From Brassica napus (lineage: Eukaryota > Streptophyta > Magnoliopsida > Brassicales > Brassicaceae), in NCBI RefSeq assembly GCF_020379485.1, contig NC_063436.1, positions 28,332,423-28,396,422 on the forward strand: a DNA stretch of 64,000 bases, written 5' to 3'. Positions within the stretch are counted from its first letter, which is position 1. Every line of letters starts with the position of its first letter. Made by a program: the position numbers and the translations under genes. A model generated the notes under the pieces. It saw nothing but the letters and a program-made list of their open reading frames with translations, was not told the origin of the DNA and searched no databases. Positions 20,989-32,182 of the stretch are shown here, in pieces.

Positions 20989-21936
20989 ATGGATCGGCCC
21001 AGCTTCCTTATCCACGCCGAAGAAGCCGAATCCGCCGCGAAACGACACGGCGTCTCCGTCGTCAACCTCCTCCCTCTGCTCGTCAACCCAGCGAAACCCC
21101 TCGCTCGCCCTCCGATCTCGAAATTCCCGGTCTCAGCAGTCGGACTCGGATCATCGGGTCGGATCTTCGTAGGCGTCAACGTCGAGTTCCCAGGCCTCCC
21201 TCTCCACCACTCGATCCACGCCGAGCAGTTCCTCGTCACCAACCTCACGCTCAACTCCGAGCCGAACCTCCGCCACTTCTCCGTCTCCGCCGCTCCCTGC
21301 GGCCACTGCCGCCAGTTCCTCCAGGAGATCCGCGACGCCCCCGATATCAAAATCCTTATCACCGATCCAAACGCCTTCCGCGACGCCGTTACGGATAAAG
21401 AAAACGCCGTTAATGAGAAAGAAAACGACGCCGTTAAGGATGAAAACGACGCCGTTAGGGAGAAAGAAGAAGACGGATACGTGCGTTTAGAGAGCATTTT
21501 GCCGCACAGATTCGGCCCTAACGATCTCCTCGAGAGAGACGTCCCTTTACTCCTCGAGCCGCACGATAACCGTCTCACTCTCTTGGGTGTCACCAACGGT
21601 CATGTAGATTCCGATTTAAAGCTAACGGCTTTATCAGCTGCGAATAGATCTTACGCGCCGTATAGTCGGTGTCCGTCGGGAGTGGCGCTGGTGGATTGCG
21701 AAGGGAGAGTGTACAGAGGATGGTACATGGAGTCAGCTGCGTATAATCCTAGCTTGGGGCCTGTGCAAGCGGCGCTGGTTGATTACGTGGCGAATGGTGG
21801 AGGAGGAGGGTTTGAGAGGATCGTTGGAGCGGTGTTGGTGGAGAAGAGAGATGCGGTGGTGCGTCAGGAGCATACGGCGAGGATGCTTTTGCAGGTTATT
21901 GCTCCGAAATGCGATTTCGAGGTGTTTCATTGTTAA
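20989..21936 (+). CDS. CDA1: Cytidine deaminase (CDA1-type)
   Basis: This intronless gene encodes 315 residues from the ATG at 20989. An in-frame GTG 42 nt upstream is not a plausible plant start, and MDRPSF matches the usual CDA1 N-terminus. It deaminates cytidine and deoxycytidine for pyrimidine salvage in the cytosol. Catalytic His77-Ala-Glu79 (SIHAEQF) and Cys104/Cys107 (APCGHCRQF) are intact. The C-terminal pseudo-deaminase half follows (NRSYAPYSRCPSGVAL, GWYMESAAYNPSLGPVQA). It looks closer to Arabidopsis CDA1 than the gene upstream does. The linker at residues 131-161 is unusual: a charged run of DAV-(N)-EKEN-like units. It ends FHC, like the neighbour. The coding sequence is markedly GC-rich at its 5' half. 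Confidence 0.94.
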   Translation: MDRPSFLIHAEEAESAAKRHGVSVVNLLPLLVNPAKPLARPPISKFPVSAVGLGSSGRIFVGVNVEFPGLPLHHSIHAEQFLVTNLTLNSEPNLRHFSVSAAPCGHCRQFLQEIRDAPDIKILITDPNAFRDAVTDKENAVNEKENDAVKDENDAVREKEEDGYVRLESILPHRFGPNDLLERDVPLLLEPHDNRLTLLGVTNGHVDSDLKLTALSAANRSYAPYSRCPSGVALVDCEGRVYRGWYMESAAYNPSLGPVQAALVDYVANGGGGGFERIVGAVLVEKRDAVVRQEHTARMLLQVIAPKCDFEVFHC

Positions 21937-22553
21937 AGGGTGCTGAGATTCTTGTGAGAAGCTAATAAAAACTAAAGCTTTTGTTCGTAAATTAAAGTCA
22001 TGAACTTTCAATTTGATGCAATGTTTATGTGATGTTGTTGTTGATGATGATGATGATAAAAAAACCAATGTTTTGTTTGTAAAGTCATAAACTTTCAGCA
22101 AACCAGCCAAAACCCCAATCAGAATACCACTGGATACGTCGGTTAGTAGAAGAATACAGAGTGTGAGGACCAACAAAGCAGAGTCATATCAGAGCAGCTG
22201 TTCATTCTCCCAGGAGTAGACTTATAACCATATGCTATATTATCAAGCTAAAGAAGACGGAGAGGTGGACCGGTTGCTAAACTAGACTTGCCAAACCTCA
22301 CACATGCATCACACATCGATAACTTATATGCTTTGTAGTTTGTAGCAATAAAGACCAGTGGCAATAGATGCTGCAACATTTGCAATTTGCCTATTGGCAA
22401 AAGAATCATAACATGCTTCAGGAGTTATCCTTTTATACCAAAAAATTACTGATATACAGAATATTAAGCTCAGTATTTGCTTCAGCAACCAAAGATTGTT
22501 ACAGCGGCAGAAGATCTCGGATATACAGAATATTAAGCTCAGTATCTGGCAGT
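21937..22553. other. Convergent intergenic region, CDA1 to ACHT2
   Basis: This is the 3' flank of two converging genes. It contains a 26-bp direct repeat (22451-22476 and 22520-22545, beginning GATATACAGAATATTAAGC) around 43 bp of other sequence. No further gene is seen. Confidence 0.5.
22451..22545. repeat. 26-bp direct repeat, two copies
   Basis: Copies at 22451-22476 and 22520-22545 are identical. They lie just beyond the 3' end of the thioredoxin gene. Confidence 0.85.
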
Positions 22554-23625
22554 TCAACTTGATCCAGCTGGTTTGGCTGCATTCGTCTGCACAGATAAAG
22601 ATTCCAACGTAAACCCTTCAGGTCCCTTGGCTGGACCGATGCTGCAACGATCCGTATTGTGTAGTCTGATGCCATCTTTTATCTTCTGAAACTGAAATAA
22701 CAAAAAAAATAAAGAAGAGAATGTCAAACCAAACACGTTCAATAGGTTTTGATGTGTATGAGCAGCTTTCTTTACCTTAGCAAGAGAACATGAGAAGGAC
22801 TCGAGCTGGCCATCAGCTCCACGGTAAAAGTGGAAGTAAGGAAGCACCTTCACGTTCAAACTCTTGCACATGGGTTTATTCTCATCAAAGTTGACTTTGA
22901 GGAACACTATATTAGGATTCTCCACCGCCGTTTTGCAAAGCTGAAAATATTTTGAACAAGACACAAAACATCTTTCATCCATCTCAGAATCACAAAACTA
23001 ATGAGCCACAAACGTAACTTTGGAACTAAACCTTAGGGAACAATGCTCTACAAGAAGCACACCAAGTTCCATAGAACTCTACAATCACTAGTCTTTCCCC
23101 CGCTTCGCTCAAAGCCTTCAAAAATTCTTCGGTAGAATGAATATCTACCATGTTTGGAGCATTCCTCTCCCACCATTTAGGTGGCTCTGCCTCGGTAACA
23201 CTCTCATCTACCTATACCACAAACACATCATACACTCAAATTATGGCCTAAAGCATCACCCTTTCTAATCAAAAACCGAAACTTTACACTTATTTTGTAA
23301 TCATCTGAGCTCAAGAACCAATCATTTTCCAAAAGGGTATTCGAATAACGAGCAGATTGTGCTAAAAAGACAAGAAAGTTTTCACCTTGACACGAACCAC
23401 TTTGCTGTTGGGACGTCTAAGGAGGCTATGGCTTCTAAGACCAGAAGCTGAGTAATGAGGAGACGAGCACGAGGGAGAAGATGAGAGGTGACGCAATCTC
23501 TTGTCGGAATTCAGATTCGGAGGTAAGCAAGGAGAACTGAGAGTGGCTGCAAAGGAGGTGAAGGGCGAAGAAGAGACGCCAAGGGTCTGAACCGACGTCG
23601 TTGATAATCGCACAACTCCAGCCAT
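22554..23625 (-). CDS. ACHT2: Atypical Cys-His-rich thioredoxin, plastid (ACHT2-like)
   Basis: Four exons, 23625-23386, 23211-23032, 22940-22776 and 22691-22554, all with GT-AG borders, give 240 residues, close to the Arabidopsis ACHT2 size. The N-terminal 70 residues are Ser/Thr/Arg-rich without acidic residues, as in chloroplast transit peptides. The thioredoxin domain (about 95-215) carries the atypical active site WCASC (Trp130-Cys131-Ala-Ser-Cys134) in [16 protein letters not shown]. The family motif [16 protein letters not shown] and the block [20 protein letters not shown] follow. ACHT proteins sit on thylakoids and pass redox signals to 2-Cys peroxiredoxin and to starch or photosynthesis enzymes. 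Exon 4 could begin six bases later because TTTCAGTTTCAG offers two acceptors. The start ATG is the one before [10 protein letters not shown]; upstream in-frame sequence is not conserved-looking. Confidence 0.9.
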
Positions 23626-24186
23626 CAAAATTTCACCCACGCAGAGAGATAGAGAAGAGAAGGAGATGGTTCTTAGCTCCGAGGGATCCTCCGGAGAAAA
23701 GAAGATTTCTGTAAGAAGATCAGAAACTGTCTGGTTCAGATAGAATCCAGTTATGTTTCTCTCATCATGTGCGTTTTGGACGCCGTCTTTTATTTGGCGT
23801 TTTTTTGTTGCGTTTGCGTTGAAAATGTCTAAACGCGCTTTGTTTCTCTGTTCAATCGTGTTTTGACGCAGAACGCAGAACAATAATGATTTTATTTACA
23901 CACAAGAAAACTAACTTAAATGCCAAAATATAATTGTTCATTTAAATTGAAAATGTTACATTAAAATTGTTGACTAAATTTTTTGACAATTATAGACACC
24001 AAAATATATAACAATTACATTTAATAGAATTACTTGTTCAATCGCACCAAAACAAGATACAGATGAAAATGCATAAAACGTCTAATATATCAAAGCGCAT
24101 AAACGTTTCAGCTGCGGCTTAAAACGCAGTTGTAGGTTCCAGGCTGCCTCTTATAGACAAAAAGAATGAACTCACACTAAGTCTAC
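23626..24186. other. Promoter side of ACHT2 and 3' flank of NPP gene
   Basis: The first ~100 bp upstream of the ATG are purine-rich (presumed leader). The remainder is AT-rich with no gene or repeat visible. Confidence 0.4.
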
Positions 24187-25638
24187 TTACGTGCGTGGCA
24201 AGAGAACGCTTGAAGGAAACTCATGAGACCCATTGTTAGGTGCAGCCTTAAGCCCTAGAATCGTACTAATGACATTATATATCTCAACATTCTCAAAAGA
24301 AGGCACTTTCCTTCCTTTAGCAAACATAGGACCATGCCCAATGAATATAGTCCTCATCGAGAAGAAAGCATTGTCATACCCATGAGCTCCACCACACTCT
24401 TTATAAGCTTCACTCCTCTTCTGCTCAACCTTGAAGCCCTCATCAACTAGTCCTATGATAGGTGGGACCCTCTCACTCTCCGTGTAATGCAGCCTGCTAG
24501 GTAAGTCCTCTTTGAGATAAACCTTCAAGTACTTACCGTTCTCTACTTCACCTGAGTTCAAACCTTCTTTGATCTTACCCACTATGTCAGCTGCATTGTG
24601 TCCCAAAGGTGGTTTAATAGCTAGCAAGGGAGTGTAGTCATGCACCCAGCTGCTTGGGATCTTGATCCATGGAGATAGATCATCAAGAAAGATGAGTTTC
24701 TTGTCACATGTTCCAACCATGCCATGATCACCAACCATGATCATAGTCACATCCTCAAAGATCCCTCTTCTCTCTAACCCATTGATTAATCTACCGATCA
24801 AACGGTCAATGTTGACTATAGCTTCAGTGATCCGAGGATCATCAGGGCCAACCTGGTGACCCTGATGGTCCGGATCTTCGAAATAAAGCGTCATGAAGCT
24901 AGGGATTTCGGTACTAGGCAAATCGAAGTAGCTCAAGATGGTATCAACCCTATCATCAAAAGGAACAGACTCATTGTAGTTTTGACAGAAACCTTTAGGG
25001 CAATCCCAAGAGCCTTTGTGTACCTCAGAGCCAGGCCAGAAGTAAGAAGCTGCCTTGAGCCCTTGGTTCACTACTGTCTCCCACAACGGCTCGCCTAACC
25101 ACCACTCTGGCTCGTGGCTAGCCATTGTGAAAACATTCCCTGTTTCAGGGTCCGTAAACTTGTTGTTGATGATGCCGTGGTACGCAGGGTACAGTCCTGT
25201 GACGATAGAGTAATGGTTAGGGAAAGTTAGTGTTGGAAAAACCGGGATTAAACCGGTTTCTGCTTCTGTTCCGTTGGTGATTAACCGGTGTATGTTCGGT
25301 AGCTCGGTCTTGAGTTGGTACCCGAAACGAAACCCGTCTGAGGATATCAATAGAACCACGGGCTTGTCGAGTTTCTTGAGTGTGTGGGAAGAGAAGAATA
25401 CGAAGGCGAAAACGGCAGAGAGAGTGACGCAGGTGATGATAAGGAGAGATGTGAAGATGAAGCAGCTTGAGATGGAGATAGTGGAAGAAGCTCCGTTGTT
25501 GTTGTCTTGAGGTGCTATCGATTGGCTTGGTGGGTCTTCTTCTGGTAGTAAAGCTTTGTGGTTCTTAGCTGATAATGTGTCGCCGGAGATCATTGCTTCT
25601 TCTCTGGTGTAGCTAAAGTGTAACTTCTTTACAAACAA
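24187..25638 (-). CDS. Ectonucleotide pyrophosphatase/phosphodiesterase, type II membrane
   Basis: Single exon, 483 residues. This alkaline-phosphatase-superfamily enzyme cleaves phosphodiester or pyrophosphate bonds of nucleotides outside the cell. A cytosolic N-terminus is followed by one membrane helix (about 56-84, CFIFTSLLIITCVTLSAVFA), which makes it a type II membrane protein. The two-metal site is intact: Asp101 (LLISSDGFR), nucleophile Thr138 in PTLTFPNHYSIVTG, the Asp and His of EDPDHQGHQVGPDD, MVGDHGM, and the late His in CGGAHGYDN. NX(S/T) sites lie in the ectodomain. Translation may begin at Met1 or at Met16 (MISGDTL), and the sequence does not decide. In Arabidopsis three tandem copies (At4g29680-29700) stand here; only one is seen in this window. 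Confidence 0.92.
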   Translation of the reverse strand: MFVKKLHFSYTREEAMISGDTLSAKNHKALLPEEDPPSQSIAPQDNNNGASSTISISSCFIFTSLLIITCVTLSAVFAFVFFSSHTLKKLDKPVVLLISSDGFRFGYQLKTELPNIHRLITNGTEAETGLIPVFPTLTFPNHYSIVTGLYPAYHGIINNKFTDPETGNVFTMASHEPEWWLGEPLWETVVNQGLKAASYFWPGSEVHKGSWDCPKGFCQNYNESVPFDDRVDTILSYFDLPSTEIPSFMTLYFEDPDHQGHQVGPDDPRITEAIVNIDRLIGRLINGLERRGIFEDVTMIMVGDHGMVGTCDKKLIFLDDLSPWIKIPSSWVHDYTPLLAIKPPLGHNAADIVGKIKEGLNSGEVENGKYLKVYLKEDLPSRLHYTESERVPPIIGLVDEGFKVEQKRSEAYKECGGAHGYDNAFFSMRTIFIGHGPMFAKGRKVPSFENVEIYNVISTILGLKAAPNNGSHEFPSSVLLPRT

Positions 25639-26607
25639 AATAGAAGATACCGTACCTTACAGTCAAGATCTCGGGTAAACCTATAAATCTAAACGTAATC
25701 TCTTCAAATAAAGGGAAATATTACTCCAACGTTAAAAACGAACATTCCGACAATAAAGGACGATAACTAAAACGGTTCCGATCCTTAAACCGATGGGATG
25801 TGATGTTTCTCAAAAAAAACCTTTGCAAACGTTGATCAGAGTTTTTTTGAGGTCAGATGGAAAGAAAAGTGATATGCCAATGAGACCAAGTCTTGGAGTG
25901 ACTTGCACGTTACGTTTTACACGGATCGTGATTCTTATGGACGCTCGTGAATCTGCCACGTAACAAGCCAACCATTGATTAGTCAACAGCTAAAGAGAGT
26001 GTGGAACATGTCATCTTTTTTTTGTTATCTCTAGACAAATGTTACGATAGTTGTTATTGGAACGGGTCTGATTAAGTCTGAGCTTCCTATGTATATGTAT
26101 GAGTGTGTCTGAAGATATTCTGACAATGTGGCAGATTTTGGTTACTGTGTTTCGAAGTTAGCAAAGTTGCCTTCAGAAAGTTAGCAAAAGTGAAATCATT
26201 CAGGCTTAATCTGCTGGAGACTAAGCTTTTCTTGTGTAGGAAGTTACCTTTAGCAAATCTAACTAGCTAAGCAAAAAAAAAGTCAAGCTAAGCAAACAGA
26301 GCAGGACAACCTTGGTACACTGGTATGACTATAACATAATGAGCATCCAAGTTGTGGTATCAGGTGTCTAAAATTAAGAAGGCTAGTCATACGACTAGTC
26401 ATACGAGTTTTTATAATCTTTTTCCTCCCAGTTTTAAATTATATTCTTCTAGTTTACAACTTTACATACATTATTATTAACTAATCGGACTTGTGGAGTC
26501 TTAACAAGAAAAATGATAGTGCGTATGTAGTTTCATTGCTTGGTTTAATGATGGAAGATGATTCAAACTTTGTGGCTTTCCTGACGAACAAGGATATATA
26601 GTCTGGT

Positions 26608-26663
26608 TTGATTAGAGTAAGATAATAGTGATATCGGCAAAAAAATTGATTAGAGTAAGATAA
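26608..26663 (+). repeat. Micro-insertion 1 with 18-bp direct repeat
   Basis: TTGATTAGAGTAAGATAA occurs at 26608-26625 and 26646-26663. Between them lies a 20-nt insert, TAGTGATATCGGC followed by seven A. It has the structure of a tiny poly(A) retroposon with target-site duplication. Confidence 0.75.
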
Positions 26664-26811
26664 ATGTGTTTGTTGGTTAATGATAGTGATTTGTATTTTG
26701 TCCTATAGCTCTAACCCATGGACTCACAACCTGAGAATAAACTGGACTTGTTGTGTCCATCTCATGATTACGAATTTAGGACCATAAATCTAGTGGATAA
26801 AGTTTAATGTT

Positions 26812-26872
26812 AAGGTTGTAGGTAAACCGGAGTTGTTCAAAAAAAAAAAAAAAAAGGTTGTAGGTAAACCGG
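26812..26872 (+). repeat. Micro-insertion 2 with 19-bp direct repeat
   Basis: AAGGTTGTAGGTAAACCGG is repeated exactly at 26812-26830 and 26854-26872. The 23-nt insert is AGTTGTTC plus fifteen A. The duplication is preceded by TT, giving a TT/AA nick-like context. Confidence 0.85.
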
Positions 26873-27185
26873 TTAGGTACTTGGTAAATGTTGGAAGAAT
26901 CTCTGATATGTAGCTCCTGCTTCTATTTTGAAAGTACACAACTTTTTAGTTCTCTTTCATTTAATGGATGATAATTATGAAGGATTGAAATTTTATATTC
27001 TAATCATGACAAGTTGATTTCAAATTCGTAGAATGAAATCTATATTTTAACCTTTTGTATTTTTTTTGTGAAGGGACATATACAAATGCAAAGAAAAGTC
27101 ATGTAAACAGTCACATTTGGCCATAAATTCTTGTAAAACATATTGAACACTTTGTTTCGAGCATCAGTTTAGTTCACTTTGAGAA

Positions 27186-27231
27186 AACAAGTAAAAAGTC
27201 TTTTTTTTTTTGAACAACAAGTAAAAAGTCT
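27186..27231 (-). repeat. Micro-insertion 3 with 16-bp direct repeat
   Basis: AACAAGTAAAAAGTCT is repeated exactly at 27186-27201 and 27216-27231. The 14-nt insert is ten T plus GAAC; read on the minus strand it is GTTC plus A-run. With the neighbouring repeat bases it reads GTTGTTC-poly(A), the same junction as micro-insertion 2. Confidence 0.8.
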
Positions 27232-27831
27232 ACAAAGTAAACCACATATTGTTAGCTAGGTCCCTAGATTCGTTCTTGACCCCTTCTTTTCGTTAGTTTC
27301 TTATTTTTATTTGTCAATTTTTTTCCTGGACAGCTTGGGTATATCATATATGTGTGTGTGTTCCTTTAATAACAGGTCCACTTTCCATAACATAATAATC
27401 ACAAAAGCTTTATAAAGGAGCACCAACCAAAATTTTTTTTGAATATCAATGAGATAATTTACTTAATTCACACATCATCCCAAGTTCATCATCGTCGCCG
27501 ATTAGGGATGAGCAAAAAGTAATGAAAGCATCTAATAAATTTTTCGACCTCTTTTATGGAATCAGTAACTTTTTTTTTACTTTACCTTGATCTCTTGGTT
27601 GAATTTATAAAATGATATATTTTTCCTATTTTTCAAAGACAGTAATTCGTATGGACTTTGGTTTCATTTTAGATGATTAATTTTTTTTTTATAATATCAG
27701 TGTTAATAATATATTGTAAAAAACAATAAAAATGAGAATCCTTGCAGCTGTAGAAAATGATTTTGTTGAAAAAAGTAAGAGTTAGACAGTAAAAAGTCAA
27801 CAGATAAGCAAAGACACGAAAGTTACTCTTT

Positions 27832-27881
27832 GATGGGTTGTTGGATAGTGTTTCAAAAAATAAAAAGATGGGTTGTTGGAT
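27832..27881 (+). repeat. Micro-insertion 4 with 15-bp direct repeat
   Basis: GATGGGTTGTTGGAT is repeated exactly at 27832-27846 and 27867-27881. The 20-nt insert is AGTGTTTC followed by AAAAAATAAAAA. Confidence 0.8.
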
Positions 27882-28380
27882 TTTCATCATAAATTTCCAA
27901 AGTATAAATGTTTTTTTCAGTTTGTTGATTAGTAAGGATTATAAATGTATCATGATCTTTGTAGAAGAAAAAAAAGTAATTAGTCATAATCTGATGTTTT
28001 CATTTGTAGTTTTGTGAAGATGGAGAATCCATATTAGGTGAAACATCTTCTTTCACTGATTAGCTCATTTGATTTAATGTTTTTATGCTATTCAACTTCT
28101 CTTTTCTTTTTCCATCAACTCATATGTTGCCACCAAATTGGTCAAAAAGCTCAGGCAAATTGGTTAATTATTCATTTCAATTTTCCACTTTCTCAAATGA
28201 CTACTGTTTAGGGTATTTACATTATTACATTATTTACACATAAAAATTAAGTGAAATTAGCAATTTACAACATAACTGATTAATTTTGTAGTTGAGAAGA
28301 GAAGTTTGAGAAACCAGGGGGAGACCTTTGAAGCGTCTTGATACCTAGACGATGAAGATCTATGAGGTGTCTAGGTATAT

Positions 28381-28422
28381 ATTAATGAAAACACTTTTTT
28401 TTAACACATTAATGAAAACACT
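28381..28422 (-). repeat. Micro-insertion 5 with 15-bp direct repeat
   Basis: ATTAATGAAAACACT is repeated exactly at 28381-28395 and 28408-28422. The 12-nt insert is seven T plus AACAC, that is GTGTT plus A-run on the minus strand. Confidence 0.75.
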
Positions 28423-29855
28423 AAATCTGTGAAAATAACGTTATATTTTACGATGGGTGAAGGAGACTCTTGCCATTATATGTGGCATCGAAGGTTTTAA
28501 CGGCATTCGATAAAATAAAGTAGTGATAAACCACTTGTGTGTATTAATTGATCCTTAGGGTTAACTTCTGGTTACCAAGATAAATAACATGCCGTATTTT
28601 TTTTTTCAACTTTAAGATGCCATACTTGTCAATAAAAGCTGTTGCTTAGTGGTTCAAAAAAATGCATAATCGTTAAAGCTATACACGAGCTAGCTCATTA
28701 AAACATCTTTGAATTTTATAGGTAAATGTATAGTTATCTTGAGGAAGAAATAATGATAACTTAAAATAAATTATGTAACACATATCTTTGAATTTTTCAA
28801 GAGTGACGAACGGGCTGGTTCGCGGTTGAATGAGGATGTAAAAAAAAGAGGATTGATTTTGACAAGAAAAAAAAACTGATATGGTAGCAATATCATTCGA
28901 TTTTCAATTAAAAATTATATATATATTTAGTGTTTATTTATTCTATTTTTACTAATTTGGAAAAATACAGGAAGTGGGGCATTCTTGTTTTCTTTAGCAA
29001 TTGAAAGCAAATAAAATTGTTTCACAATAATAGAGTAGTCCCATTGAATTGCTCTCTATGAATTGACCATACAAACAATATAATAAACATGTTGGAACAA
29101 AAACATCAGAAATATACGTATGATCGGATATTATTAAAACCAATTATAGAATTAAGATTTCTGGATTTGATGAATCTGTACTTCAACTTACCGAATCAAC
29201 ACTAAGATCTGATCACCATTAATGACAGAAGCTTTGGCAGTAGATCTACCCTTCATCGAGCTAGGAGTTAGGCTTTAGCAACTTTTTAATAGCTAATCAA
29301 ACCAAACCAATCAATTCAGAGTCACAGACAAAAGAGTTCCATAGAATTATTTATGATATCTTTCATATACCAACAAAAAAAAATTCAACTACTTTTGTTT
29401 TTGTCCAAAAGAAATCAGTAGCATGGTGCAATTGCAAAAGAGACTTTACTTTCCATTTATATTGATCTCGTTATTTGTTAATTAATTAAAATAACACTTT
29501 GCACAAAATAAAAAGAAAAGAATGCGGGTATCCATTTCTAACCAATTTTTTTATTTGTAGTTAATAATTTTAATAATAGAAATATCCCAAAATACAGAAA
29601 TGTAACACATGTTTAAAACATGAGTATCTTAATAACACTATATAAACTACTAAAAACTTAAAATCACAATAAATAATCATAACAATTAATGTTGTGGAAG
29701 AGAATGAGGATCCGACAATCTTGGAGCATATGAGATTTGTTTTCCCAAAAACACCAAAATTTTGATAATCCAATTTTGTGTTATTGTTTTCTTCTCGCAT
29801 GATTGAAAATGAGAATTATTGATCATGATGGACTATCTGGAATTGACATAATCTA

Positions 29856-31044
29856 AGGGGGGTTAGTGGGGAGATAATTTACACTGATTTCAAAAATCAA
29901 GAGGATTCTAATTCTGTAAATATTTTCATTGATTCTGACAATATGTCTTTCCATATTTATAGAATCCATATATTCTTTAGTTTGATTGGCGATGACTTAT
30001 TGTGATTTATGTTAACTTTTGTCTACTATTGTTTATCTATTTTTTATATAATATATTCAAAATAAGGTATGTTCAATTGTGTATAAAGAAAATGAGCGTT
30101 ATAGAATTGTTCTTTGCTTTTTATTCATCATCATAGCTCGGAAGATAATACAAGTCTCTGGTTCTCACTTTTCTTATCTTTTTTTTTATGATCTATTTTT
30201 CTTTTTTTCATTATATCATGTATTAAAATAGTTTTTGATTGTTATATATGTTGCTTTCAAGTTTACGTTTGGTTTCATTATTTTATTTGATTAGACTAGT
30301 AGCAAGAACCTTGATGTTTACCTGTTTGTTTGTGATAAATATTTTTTAGTGTATGTTCTTACTAATATTGATTAACTTCACATAAGATTGCAATGAGTGA
30401 TAAAGAAAAAAAAATCAGCATAGCCTATGGAATTCAGAGGAAACCAAGGTTTTAATGGAATTCAAAAAAAAAAATCAGTATAGCCTACTCACAACGATTT
30501 ATAACTCATTTTCATTTGTGATGGTGTTATTTCTGGATTTATCATTTTGATGTGATGTTGTCTGACTGTAGAATCTCTTTCATAATTTTACTATGGATAA
30601 AAAAATTTGGGTTTATCATTTTGATGTGTTGTAGTGTGACTGTGCATAGAATCTATTTCATAGTTATATATATGCATGTTTGATAAAAGAGATTATATGG
30701 AATTGATAATGCTTCTCACATATCATATTTGCATGTTTGATAAAAAAATATTGATTTTGTCATCTCAACTTTAGGAATACATGGGTTAACTCAAGTATTT
30801 TGAAAGTTGTGAGTAGTGAGTCAAAATGTAATGAATCATTGTTCCAATAACACCATAGTTTTAATAGAATTACAAAATCTAAAATTACTTAACTTTTTGA
30901 ATAACAAAAGATTTATATAGAATTGTAAAATCACCATACTAATAACACCAAACTTTATAGAACTTTAAGAATCATGTTACCAATAACACTTAAATCTTTA
31001 AATTCTTCAACTCTTTAAAAATCAATCTCTCACTAACCCCCCCT
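29856..31044. mobile_element. Non-autonomous TIR DNA element
   Basis: The ends are AGGGGGGTTAGTGGGGAGAT on the left and, on the opposite strand, AGGGGGGGTTAGTGAGAGAT on the right. They match well apart from one extra G. A TA dinucleotide flanks each end (29854-29855 and 31045-31046), suggesting a mariner-type TA duplication, but the superfamily is not certain. The 1,189-bp body is AT-rich with no transposase. It contains micro-insertion 6. Confidence 0.6.
30413..30487 (+). repeat. Micro-insertion 6 with 15-bp direct repeat
   Basis: AATCAGCATAGCCTA (30413-30427) and AATCAGTATAGCCTA (30473-30487) differ at one base. The insert of about 45 nt ends in GGAATTC followed by an A-run. It lies inside the TIR element at 29856-31044. 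Confidence 0.65.
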
Positions 31045-31331
31045 TATAGTTCATGAAGAAACGATATAACTTTGCAAAATAGATTATGGACTATACGATG
31101 ATATGATTAAAATGTGAATTTTGATAGTATATTTCTTAAGTTAATTATTCTTTCACTTCCAATATAACTAAAATAAAATCTGAGTCCTAACAAAATTGAT
31201 AAAAATGTAATGAAATAATATAAAATACTTTAAATAACTAAAATTCTCATAGAACTCATGTATTTTTGTTATGTTTTAACTTTTTGGTATGCATCTCCAA
31301 CCATGCCGGGATAGTATGATATGTGCACAAA

Positions 31332-32182
31332 AGCAATATGTGTTCCTTTTTTTTTTTTTTTTTTATCATCTGGTATTATTAATAAACAAAGAAAATAATA
31401 CAAAGAAGACCCAAAACGCCCAGAACTAAAAAAGACAACAAAGGCTCAAACAAAAGAAAACGGCCCAGCCAAAAACAAAGCCCAAAGGAAAAACGGTGAA
31501 CTCAATCCGAACTTTTCCACGCGTAAACATGAAGGCGAGGAGGGGACACGTGCCCTAAAGTCGGAGCGTCACCGAAATTCACCGGCCAGCGCGTCACCGC
31601 CGGAACTACTAATCCGAAAACCACCGGAACACACCGGAAACAGGTCACCGTTCAAAGAGTTCCGCCGCGACGAGATATGAAAGAGAGAGACCAAGCCACA
31701 CCACTTCAGCTTCCATCGCCGAAAGGCGTTACGACGCCATGGATCTATAGCCAAAAAAAAACTCCTCTTCCGATGAAAGAGTTCCAATAAAAACCCGTTG
31801 TCGATAATCGAAGCCGGAATCTACTGGAACAAAGAGGAGACCCAACAGAAACCGGTACAACCCGGATCTAATCTGCCATCAAACACCAGAGGATGATGTT
31901 AAACAGAGCCAAAAGTCGACAGTCCATCACCGAAGAGAAAGGCGTGGATTCCGAAGCCAAAAGCCGGTCGTCCACTAGAGGATAGGTGCGACACTAGAAC
32001 ATAAGCCGGCCATACGACGCTATCAAAGCCATCCATGCCGGAGAGGAAACCCAACACCACGGGTTAAGGTCGCCGGAGAAAAAACCGGCTAGAACGGCGA
32101 ACCTCTCTCTAAAAAATAGAGGTGAGATAAGAGAGAGGTCCCCTCTATGTATCTGTTTTTCTTTTTAGCAATATGTGTTCCT
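31332..32182 (-). mobile_element. Poly(A)-tailed non-LTR retroposon 2
   Basis: A perfect 16-bp duplication, AGCAATATGTGTTCCT, at 31332-31347 and 32167-32182 flanks an element of about 820 bp. On the minus strand it ends in a long poly(A) tail (T-run after 31347). The body is GC-richer than its surroundings, with many CCGGAA and GCCCAAA words and an ATTAATAAA block near the tail, as in retroposon 1. Reading frames are degraded. It is probably the same kind of element as the one at 1756-2780; a Sadhu-type or truncated LINE origin is inferred. Confidence 0.75.

Larger units (their letters stand above)
25639..29855. other. Long gene-poor region with micro-insertions
   Basis: No gene is supported in 4.2 kb of AT-rich DNA. 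It holds four clear micro-insertions (26608, 26812, 27186, 27832) and a fifth at 28381, listed separately. A weaker case is at 26265-26296, with AGCTAAGCAAA repeated around a short A-run. The small open frames show no domain or codon pattern. Confidence 0.55.

Noticed and set aside
20982..21596. Long minus-strand open frame opposite CDA1
   Set aside because: It is the antisense shadow of the deaminase coding sequence, with an arginine/serine-rich meaningless translation.
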